From the NCBI GenBank assembly GCA_964359095.1, contig CAYHRJ010000025.1:1-15312 (forward strand): a stretch of 15,312 nt of DNA. The letters run 5' to 3'. A program made the position numbers and the translations under genes. How positions within the stretch are numbered: the stretch's first letter is position 1; the number at the start of each line of letters is the position of its first letter. The notes below the pieces were generated by a model. It searched no databases and was not told the DNA's origin. It saw nothing but the letters and a program-made list of their open reading frames with translations. This document shows positions 1-6,155 of the stretch, in pieces. Origin of the DNA: JACRJW01 sp964359095 (GTDB lineage Bacteria; Patescibacteriota; Patescibacteriia; UBA9934; GWF2-40-263).

Positions 1-18
1 GAAGTAGAGCATAGAAAA

Positions 19-106
19 GGTGGATGAGGTGGAATAGGTGGATGAGGTGGATGAGGTGGGGAGGTGGTAGAGGTGGAATAGGTGGATGAGGTGGGGAGGT
101 GGTAGA
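19..106. repeat. 9-bp minisatellite, ten units, core GGTGGATGA
   Basis: Ten head-to-tail units share a GGTGG core: GGTGGATGA, GGTGGAATA, the 8-bp GGTGGGGA and GGTGGTAGA. The order of units 7-10 (AATA, ATGA, GGGA, TAGA endings) repeats that of units 2-6 apart from one extra ATGA unit, so a roughly 35-44 bp block has itself been duplicated. The last units contain GGAGGT (95-100), the only Shine-Dalgarno-like stretch before the FecR-like gene at 115. No gene is visible in bases 1-114. Confidence 0.9.
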
Positions 107-114
107 ATTTTAGC

Positions 115-699
115 ATGTCGATGCGGATTCTCACAGTCGTGTTGTTTCTCTCGGTCATGGGTCTGCTCGTCCTGCAGAGGTTTTCTGGTACGGGAGAGTT
201 GATCGTCACCGTCTCATCCGTCGATGAGGAAAGCAACTATCACACAGGTGAAGAGCTACAACGTGGGGAAATCGTTTCGACTCCGAGTGGCTTTCTGAAA
301 CTCACGATCGGAGAGGACACACATGTCTATCTCGCCGCGCAAACGGAACTTGAGCTGCACCGGATCTTTGAGGACGAGATGATCTTGAAACTAAAAAAAG
401 GCCGCATCGTCGTGTCAACAGAATCTGAAACGCCTGTGCGTATCAAAACAAACGCAACAGAATCACTCCTCCACAAAAGCTCCGCGTCTTTTGTGAACTA
501 CAACTTTTTACAAACCGTGCACGTGATTCCACTCGATGGTTCTGTGCAGCTCACGATCGGTGATGAGTATCTGCTGACGCCTGTCCCGCTCTCGATCCAT
601 GAGACTGATCCTGTCACCTACGAGACGCTGGAAGTGAATCTGCAAGCCGGCGATGCCAAAACATTTTATGAGTGGGCCGGTGTTTTGACAGATGAGTAG
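115..699 (+). CDS. Membrane-anchored FecR-like domain protein (hypothetical)
   Basis: A 194-residue protein and the only plus-strand gene here. Residues 4-20 form one hydrophobic helix after a short MSMR start, so it is predicted to be anchored with its C-terminal part outside. Residues ~45-150 have the beta-strand rhythm of FecR-like domains: a 'GEIVSTPSGFLKL' opening, a 'G..T.VYL.A.TEL.L' segment, 'LKKGRIVVSTESETPVRIKT', then a 'V..LDGSVQLT' strand. FecR proper is a sigma-regulator sensor; stand-alone FecR-like domains are common in envelope proteins, and no sigma factor is nearby, so the role is unknown. An in-frame stop at 103-105 limits the start to ATG 115 or ATG 121. GGAGGT at 95-100 lies a rather long 14 nt upstream, inside the minisatellite. 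It converges on mnmA with a 25-bp gap. Confidence 0.7.
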   Translation: MSMRILTVVLFLSVMGLLVLQRFSGTGELIVTVSSVDEESNYHTGEELQRGEIVSTPSGFLKLTIGEDTHVYLAAQTELELHRIFEDEMILKLKKGRIVVSTESETPVRIKTNATESLLHKSSASFVNYNFLQTVHVIPLDGSVQLTIGDEYLLTPVPLSIHETDPVTYETLEVNLQAGDAKTFYEWAGVLTDE

Positions 700-724
700 G
701 CGTTGTCCACACGCCGGTTTGACA

Positions 725-1924
725 TTAGTCAATGATCCCGCCACCGATGACTTCGTCGCCGTCGTAGAAGACGATGGACTGGCCTCCCGTGACAGCGCGC
801 TGGGGTTCGGAAAACTTTACTGAAACCCTGGCCGCACTTCCACCCCCCTTGATCCCCCCTCCGCCTTCGCCAAGGCTTCGGCGGACAGGTCGGGCAGGGG
901 GGAAACGATCGACAGCACAATCCTGCAACGGCTGGCGATAACGAATCCTCGCTTTGCAAATAAACGGAGTCTTTGGTTTTTGAAACCAGTTTAACTGCGA
1001 TGCGGTCAGCTCAGACTTGAACAACGCGGGATGAAAATTACTCCCAACTACCAACTCCTTTGTCTGTGGTCGTTTCTCGATCACATAGTACGGCTCTCCC
1101 CCACCGATCTTGAGCCCGTGACGTTGACCGATTGTGTAGAAGGCAAGACCCTCGTGCGTCCCAACAACTTTACCCTCTGTGGTAACGACATTCCCAGGAT
1201 CCTGTGGAATCCTCTCCTGGAGAAACTCGCGCATCTCAACTTCGCCGACAAAACAAATTCCTGTCGAGTCTTTTTTTTCAGCGACCTCAAGTCCTGCCTG
1301 TCGTGCACGCTCTCGCACATCTGGCTTCAACATCTCACCGATGGGAAACAGGACGCGCGCGAGGATCTTGGGCTTGATCGCCCAGAGGAAGTAGGATTGA
1401 TCTTTGTTTGTATCGAGGCCGGAGAGGAGGTTGTAGGTGTGAGGTTGTAGGTTGGAGGAATGAGTGCGTGTGTAATGACCGGTCGCTACAAAATCACAAC
1501 CCAGTCGATCCGCCTCCTGGACAAACCGATCGAACTTAATGAACTTGTTGCACAGGACGTCTGGATTGGGTGTGCGCCCGGCTTCAAACTCTTCAAACAT
1601 ATTCTCAACGACCTTTGCGCGATACTCGTCCTCAAAATCAAATGTGACAAACGGGATGCCAAGTTTCGCCGCCACGCGCGCCGCGTCACGCCGTTCCGCC
1701 TTCCACCCGCATTCCTCAAACGCGTCCTCCTCGCTGACGACACTTTTTCGTATATGCGAACTTTTGTCGTCAACCGTAGCAGGGCGACAAACTGACCCAG
1801 ACCAGTTTTTCATGAACGCGCCGATCACCTCATATCCCGCCTCCAACAACAAAACAGCGGACACGGATGAGTCCACCCCCCCAGACATTCCAAGAAGGAC
1901 TTTTTGTTTTTTTGTGGTCGTCAC
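725..1924 (-). CDS. mnmA: tRNA-specific 2-thiouridylase MnmA
   Basis: MnmA thiolates U34 of the Lys, Glu and Gln tRNAs in the cytoplasm, using ATP and sulfur passed on by a cysteine desulfurase relay. The PP-loop SGGVDSS is at residues 14-20, the nucleophile Cys125 in 'PDVLCNKFIKF', 'ATGHY' at 147-151 and the second catalytic Cys224 in 'DSTGICFVGE'. The C-terminal beta-barrel ends in 'GGGIID', as is typical. At 399 aa it is longer than most homologs because of low-complexity insertions: ~22 extra residues between W41 and C72, a repeat-derived stretch at ~156-166, and ~21 extra residues at ~340-363. Each coincides with a DNA repeat listed separately, and all are in frame. The start is GTG, whose GTGA overlaps the TGA stop of the HD gene by 4 nt. 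GAAGG lies 4 nt upstream, so translation is probably coupled. The stop is TAA. Confidence 0.96.
   Translation of the reverse strand: MTTTKKQKVLLGMSGGVDSSVSAVLLLEAGYEVIGAFMKNWSGSVCRPATVDDKSSHIRKSVVSEEDAFEECGWKAERRDAARVAAKLGIPFVTFDFEDEYRAKVVENMFEEFEAGRTPNPDVLCNKFIKFDRFVQEADRLGCDFVATGHYTRTHSSNLQPHTYNLLSGLDTNKDQSYFLWAIKPKILARVLFPIGEMLKPDVRERARQAGLEVAEKKDSTGICFVGEVEMREFLQERIPQDPGNVVTTEGKVVGTHEGLAFYTIGQRHGLKIGGGEPYYVIEKRPQTKELVVGSNFHPALFKSELTASQLNWFQKPKTPFICKARIRYRQPLQDCAVDRFPPARPVRRSLGEGGGGIKGGGSAARVSVKFSEPQRAVTGGQSIVFYDGDEVIGGGIID
843..904. repeat. GC-rich palindromic element inserted in frame in mnmA
   Basis: A C-rich arm (CCCCCC at 843-848 and again at 854-859) faces a G-run (897-902). Bases 854-860 pair with 896-902, enclosing a second stem of TCCGCC (860-865) with GGCGGA (880-885). 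Inside that, CGCC/GGC-type pairing continues around a short loop. It encodes residues ~341-361, rich in Arg, Pro and Gly, which MnmA homologs such as E. coli's do not have. Flanking family residues continue directly on both sides, as expected for an insertion of about 63 nt. Confidence 0.75.
1427..1452. repeat. Two copies of a 12-bp direct repeat, 14-bp period, in mnmA
   Basis: GAGGTTGTAGGT occurs at 1427-1438 and again at 1441-1452, separated by GT. On the coding strand this reads ACCTACAACCTC twice and encodes residues ~158-166 (LQPHTYNLL). It falls in a variable loop just after the conserved 'ATGHY' and before 'KDQSYFLW', where insertions are tolerated. Confidence 0.7.
1736..1771. repeat. 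Imperfect inverted repeat in mnmA, residues 52-63
   Basis: GACGACA (1736-1742) pairs perfectly with TGTCGTC (1765-1771). Inside, a symmetric CTTT/CTTT internal loop is followed by TTCG (1747-1750) pairing with CGAA (1757-1760) around TATATG. It codes for the 'DDKSSHIRKSVV' stretch, inside a segment of ~22 residues that MnmA homologs usually lack. Confidence 0.65.
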
Positions 1925-3264
1925 ATCGCCTTCAACATTTTTTCAAACCTATCTACATCCTCTCTATGAACAAACACATCCACAAATCGTAGCTTCTCAT
2001 TATATTTCATGAGTAGATCGGAATATTCTATCATCGGCACGATCTTTGAGCCGCCAAGGATTTTCTTCTCCACAAACAAATCATGCGAGGCATCGGAACC
2101 TAAGGACGTCAATTCTTTGCCAGCTCGATGGATGAACCAGAGAATATCGTTCAGCTCACAAATTTTCTTAATCTTCTCGAGTGTCTGCATATCCTCTGCC
2201 ACTCCTTCCTGCAAACGCAGGATTCGTCGAGCAGGAATGCGAGACATGATGTGCTGCGACCAATAATTTTTTGTTTCGAGAGCAGCAGTAAACAACTGTT
2301 CAATTACGGCGCCGTCGTGGAGAGCTGCGTACGCATATGGATCCGTAGGAATCATGAGAGGGATCTCGTCTGTGGCAATTGCTTGTTCAAGGTAATGAAT
2401 GAACCCCGCCTTTGTTTTATGAAAGTAAACCTGGTCAAACATATGATAGCGGGCAAGAAGAAATGCCTCGAAAGCGCGCACGCCGTTTTCTGCCAGAGCG
2501 AGAACAAAACGACCGTTGTGTTCATGCGCACTCATGCTCGATATCAACCAGTCGATGTCATATGCGCCATAGGCAACGCCGCAAAAATAACTATCTCGTA
2601 AAAGATAATCCATGCGATCTGCATCCGCCTCGCCAGAAATAAGCTGACGCAAAAGAGCGTGCAATGAGGGAACACGTTGTTCGATCTTACTCATCCAGTT
2701 TGATGGAGTCACACCGACGTGAATGAGTGATCCGATATCTTGAGCCAGAATTTTATCGAGAGCTCCCTCTTTCACCATTGCCTGCAACAAGAGCACGCTG
2801 TAATCCTCGTGGTGAGCTTGCTTGCCCGCCATAGCTCCGTTCGACGGAGCGACGGTGGGTCGATCCTCCGTGTCCTGCCACCACGACCAATCCATTGGGA
2901 GCGCTCGGCGCATCGGAAAAATACTTTCGCATTCATGTGAGAACGGACCGTGACCAATATCATGAAGAAGCCCCGCTAACCGAAGTCGCTGGCGAAGGCT
3001 GTCGATCTCCTCAGCTGTGAGTCTCTCAACAATCGCTGGCGTTCCTTCTATGACTTTTCCAAACAACCGACCAGCGACATGCATCGCGCCAAGCCCATGC
3101 ATGAATCGTGTATGTACAGCACCTGGATAGACGTACGTCTGCAAAAAAGAAAGCTGAGAAATAAAACGCATCCGTTGAAAGAAAGGATGGTCGATGATTT
3201 TACGTTCAGACTCATCAAACGTAATGCGCTTGTGAATTGGATCACGGATCTCGTAGGGCTGCAT
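1921..3264 (-). CDS. HD-domain phosphohydrolase (COG1078, dNTPase/SAMHD1-like)
   Basis: A 447-aa metal-dependent phosphohydrolase of the COG1078 class. Relatives hydrolyse dNTPs or other nucleotides; the exact substrate cannot be read from sequence. The metal and active-site motifs are complete: 'HTRFMHGLG' (H51, H56), 'LLHDIGHGPFSH' (H101, D102, H105) and 'ISGEADADRMDYLLRDSYFCGV' split across ~209-230, carrying the family's DADR(M)DYL(L)RD signature (D215, D217). 'HHED' at 151-154 matches the conserved histidine that follows the HD motif, but ~33 residues intervene (119-151). The end of that stretch (A139-A144) is encoded by a perfect palindrome. The start ATG at 3264 lies 6 nt after the uppP stop, with AGGATAA 9 nt upstream. 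The 3' end overlaps the mnmA GTG by 4 nt. Its place between cell-wall and tRNA-modification genes says little about its substrate. Confidence 0.9.
   Translation of the reverse strand: MQPYEIRDPIHKRITFDESERKIIDHPFFQRMRFISQLSFLQTYVYPGAVHTRFMHGLGAMHVAGRLFGKVIEGTPAIVERLTAEEIDSLRQRLRLAGLLHDIGHGPFSHECESIFPMRRALPMDWSWWQDTEDRPTVAPSNGAMAGKQAHHEDYSVLLLQAMVKEGALDKILAQDIGSLIHVGVTPSNWMSKIEQRVPSLHALLRQLISGEADADRMDYLLRDSYFCGVAYGAYDIDWLISSMSAHEHNGRFVLALAENGVRAFEAFLLARYHMFDQVYFHKTKAGFIHYLEQAIATDEIPLMIPTDPYAYAALHDGAVIEQLFTAALETKNYWSQHIMSRIPARRILRLQEGVAEDMQTLEKIKKICELNDILWFIHRAGKELTSLGSDASHDLFVEKKILGGSKIVPMIEYSDLLMKYNEKLRFVDVFVHREDVDRFEKMLKAM
2834..2850. repeat. Perfect 7-bp palindrome (GCTCCGT-TCG-ACGGAGC) inside the HD gene
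   Basis: GCTCCGT (2834-2840), a TCG loop and ACGGAGC (2844-2850) form a strong hairpin. It encodes A139-A144 in a segment (~133-150) that interrupts the usual short spacing between the HD motif and the downstream conserved His-Glu pair. The surrounding peptide 'APSNGAMAGKQ' is low-complexity and unlike the rest of the protein, suggesting a small in-frame insertion. Confidence 0.55.
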
Positions 3265-3270
3265 AGATGC

Positions 3271-4065
3271 TTATCCTAGCAGCAGGATCAAAAAACCGAC
3301 AAGGACACGAAAAACCGCAATCTCTGTGAAGCTGTAACGCTTGAGAAATTCGAGGAGAACTTTGATGGTGAGCAGCGCTGTAAAAAAAGCTGTGATGAAT
3401 CCAATAAGCAGAGGTCCAAATGAAATCGCAACAGAACCAGAAAGGATTCCCAAAAATTTGTACAGCCCAACAGCAGCTGTAACAGGAAGCGCAAGAAGAA
3501 AAGAAAATCGTGCGGCTGTTTCTCGCGAGAGACCCAAAAAAAGTCCGCTGGTAATCGTGATCCCTGAACGCGATGTTCCTGGAATAAGCGCAATCGCTTG
3601 AGCCAGACCAATCAAAAACATGTGCTTGGGCTTCACGTCTGTCACCAAACCCTTGGAACGCTTTGCTCGACGATCAGCCGCGTAGAGCACCGTTCCCCAG
3701 ATGATGAACGACCATGCGACGACCGTCGTAGAGCGAAGCGAAGTTTCAATCAGATCCTTTGCAAGAAATCCGATCACGAGCACAGGCAACGTCGAGATCA
3801 GAATCCAGACTACGAGCCGACGCCATCGTCCACTTCCCTCTTTTTTTGGATTTTGAAACGCGTCCATGATCGAGCGTACCTCACTCCACAATGCCACGAT
3901 GACGGCGGTCAGGGTTGCCAGATGAATGAATGCATCGAACGCTAAATCTTGCACTCCCCATCCAAACAACTCTGGAACTAAAATAAGAAAACCAGAACTA
4001 GAAATTGGAAGAAATTCCGTAACGCCCTGCACGATTCCAAGGATAAACGACTGAAATAACGTCAT
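3271..4065 (-). CDS. uppP: Undecaprenyl-diphosphatase UppP/BacA family
   Basis: An integral membrane enzyme, 264 aa (family ~260-280), that removes a phosphate from undecaprenyl pyrophosphate so that the lipid carrier of peptidoglycan and glycan synthesis can be reused. Family motifs: 'GIVQGVTEFLPISSSG' at 10-25 with the Q13-x3-E17 signature, and 'IPGTSRSG' at 161-168 with the catalytic Arg166. About seven hydrophobic segments are visible. Unusually, the motif that normally reads SSSGH has Phe26 in place of the histidine (codon TTT, clear in the sequence). That His has been proposed as catalytic or functionally important in E. coli BacA. The protein may therefore be a divergent but active enzyme or a functionally shifted paralog. 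It starts 3 nt after the ATPase stop and is probably co-transcribed with it. Confidence 0.92.
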   Translation of the reverse strand: MTLFQSFILGIVQGVTEFLPISSSGFLILVPELFGWGVQDLAFDAFIHLATLTAVIVALWSEVRSIMDAFQNPKKEGSGRWRRLVVWILISTLPVLVIGFLAKDLIETSLRSTTVVAWSFIIWGTVLYAADRRAKRSKGLVTDVKPKHMFLIGLAQAIALIPGTSRSGITITSGLFLGLSRETAARFSFLLALPVTAAVGLYKFLGILSGSVAISFGPLLIGFITAFFTALLTIKVLLEFLKRYSFTEIAVFRVLVGFLILLLG

Positions 4066-4068
4066 AAG

Positions 4069-6153
4069 CTATTCAAACCTTATCGACTGACCTAAGCGAA
4101 CCGTTCCGGTTGATGATGGAGCAGGCGGTTTAGCAGGAGTGACCTGCGAAATAGCTACGGCGACTCTCGCAGGCTCTGGATGAGCAGAAGGTGGTGCGAT
4201 CACAGGACGTATACTCGATGGTGACTCACTGAGTTTTCTGGCGGAGTCAGATCCGGTCTTTAGGCCGGACTTTCCACGTCGTCGACGTTTCTTTGCATCT
4301 GTCACATAGGCCACAGCTGGACGCTCTGGAATTGTCGGAGCTTGAATCTGCTTGCGAGCCTCACGAATTTTTTTGAAACAATCCTCACAGAAGGCTGGGC
4401 GTGAACGATCAAGTTTCACGGACGTCTGAAAGGCTTTTCCACAATCGGGACACTGATACGCCTCTGAACTTTTTATGACCTCTGCTTGCTTTGTGGGAGC
4501 TTGAAGTTCAGATGCTTCGGCAACAGCTGAAGAAACAACAGGCTTCACTGGCACGAGTGCCTCCAAACTGACTGCAGGCTCAGTGGAAATTTTTTCAACG
4601 GCGATTCCATCTGTTGGTTTTGGCAGTGGAAGAACGGCGGGCTTAGGAACAAACGGCTTGGATTTTTTTCCACCTTTGCGTTCTTCTCGAACCAGCTCAA
4701 TGCAATCATCACAATAAATGGCACGTGAACGATCAAGTTCAACAGGCAAAATAATATCTTTGTTACAACGTGTGCAGTTGTACTCATGCTTAGGTTTTTT
4801 ACTCTCCTTGGCAGCTTTTTTCTTGACCTCGGCAGCTTCCAAAAGCGTGTCCATGTCCGCACCCTCCATGCCACTCCATTGCAAAATCTTCTCTTCAATC
4901 GTGCTGCGTGGCTGTGCGTACCGTTCGCGAGAAACTTTGATCACCTTCTCCTCAGAATGAGTAACTTGCGCAATCGGCGGGAGCGTCAAGGCAGAAAACG
5001 GCTGACTCGTCACACCGTCGATCAGCAGTTTGATATAGATGTTATACTTGGGAAGATTAATCACGTCCTCTGGCGTGAAGCGTGGCATGAACTCGGTTTC
5101 CATGAACGTCGCATCTGGCGAACCCACACGAAACGTAATGATCGTTCCGACGTTTCCGAATACGGCATCACGGACTTCCTCCGTCAACTGCGCAACGTAC
5201 TGATGTGCCATAGTCAAACACAGACGATACTTACGCGCCTCAGACAAAATGTTTGCGAAGGACTCCACCGCAAAATTTTGGAACTCATCAACATACAGAT
5301 AGAAATCTTTTCGATCTGCCTCAGGAATTTCCACGCGCTCCATGGCGGCCAGCTGCATCTTGGTGATGAGGAGTCCACCGAGAAGTCTGGAATTGTCCTC
5401 ACCGATTCTCCCCTTCGACAAATTGATGATAAAAATTTTCTCGCTGTCCATGATTTCTCGCACGTTGATCGTCGACTTCACTTGCGCGACGATGTTGCGA
5501 ATAACGACCGCGGACAAAAACTGACCAATTTTGTTTTGAATCGGCGCCACGGCTTCCTGGGCGTACTTCTCATTGTACGAAGCGAACTCTACCAACCAAA
5601 ACTGCTTCACAACTGGATCTTTTACATTTCCCACGATGCGCTTTCGAAACTCCGCGTCTGAGAGCATGCGATTGATTCCCAAGAGCGTCTGACCTGGATT
5701 GTCCATGAGGGCAAGAAGCGTGTTATTCAAAATATATTCCATGCGGCTTGACCACATGTTTTCCCAAATCTTTTGAAAGACGCCCATCATCCCTGAAACC
5801 ACCAAGTGCTTGTGGCTCTCACTCACAGCTTCTAGAATATTAAACCCAACAGGAAAATCCATGTCCGCTGGATTGAAATAGACGACATCATTCATGCGCC
5901 AGCTTGGAATAAAATTGATGAGCTTCTCGGCGGTATCTCCGTGAGGATCCACATAGGCGCATCCATGACCGGCATAAATGTCAGACAAAATTAAATTTTC
6001 AAGCAAGACCGTCTTACCCATTCCCGTTTTTCCAATCACATAAATATGGCGTCTGCGGTCATCCGTCTTGATACCAAACTTCGTCATCCTGTTGCGAAAA
6101 TTGGTTTTCGCAAAATAGTTGACCTCGTTATCGTGATCGTGGTTGTACGACAT
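4069..6153 (-). CDS. VirD4/TraG-like conjugative-type ATPase with two C-terminal zinc ribbons
   Basis: A 694-aa P-loop ATPase of the HerA/FtsK/VirD4 group. Walker A is GKTGMGKT (41-48); 'GCAYVDPHGDTAEKL' at 64-78 is typical of TraG/VirD4-like pumps; Walker B is 'FYLYVDEFQNF' (284-294, D289/E290); the sensor-like 'TMAHQYVAQL' is at 314-323. The motor spans ~30-395. No transmembrane helix is visible, although classical VirD4 coupling proteins have them at the N-terminus. The tail (400-694) is charged and Pro/Ala-rich and carries two matching four-cysteine modules, C460/C463/C481/C484 and C568/C571/C589/C592, both C-x2-C-x17-C-x2-C with a shared LDRSR core; both probably bind zinc. The gene starts 2 nt after the membrane-protein gene, which probably supplies the anchor. 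A role in DNA or protein translocation is inferred; no relaxase or other T4SS genes are in the window. Confidence 0.88.
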   Translation of the reverse strand: MSYNHDHDNEVNYFAKTNFRNRMTKFGIKTDDRRRHIYVIGKTGMGKTVLLENLILSDIYAGHGCAYVDPHGDTAEKLINFIPSWRMNDVVYFNPADMDFPVGFNILEAVSESHKHLVVSGMMGVFQKIWENMWSSRMEYILNNTLLALMDNPGQTLLGINRMLSDAEFRKRIVGNVKDPVVKQFWLVEFASYNEKYAQEAVAPIQNKIGQFLSAVVIRNIVAQVKSTINVREIMDSEKIFIINLSKGRIGEDNSRLLGGLLITKMQLAAMERVEIPEADRKDFYLYVDEFQNFAVESFANILSEARKYRLCLTMAHQYVAQLTEEVRDAVFGNVGTIITFRVGSPDATFMETEFMPRFTPEDVINLPKYNIYIKLLIDGVTSQPFSALTLPPIAQVTHSEEKVIKVSRERYAQPRSTIEEKILQWSGMEGADMDTLLEAAEVKKKAAKESKKPKHEYNCTRCNKDIILPVELDRSRAIYCDDCIELVREERKGGKKSKPFVPKPAVLPLPKPTDGIAVEKISTEPAVSLEALVPVKPVVSSAVAEASELQAPTKQAEVIKSSEAYQCPDCGKAFQTSVKLDRSRPAFCEDCFKKIREARKQIQAPTIPERPAVAYVTDAKKRRRRGKSGLKTGSDSARKLSESPSSIRPVIAPPSAHPEPARVAVAISQVTPAKPPAPSSTGTVRLGQSIRFE

Positions 6154-6155
6154 AG

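Noticed and set aside
699..715. Possible bidirectional terminator between the FecR-like gene and mnmA
   Set aside because: GGCGT/ACGCC makes only a 5-bp stem with a 7-nt loop, and neither strand has a T-run after it. The nearby direct repeat of GCCGGT...TTTGACA (675-689 and 713-724) is too short to interpret.
4276..4288. Palindrome ACGTCG-T-CGACGT in the ATPase gene
   Set aside because: It encodes a run of Arg codons in a disordered basic tail, where CGT/CGA repetition produces such symmetry by chance. No extra residues relative to a known family can be shown.
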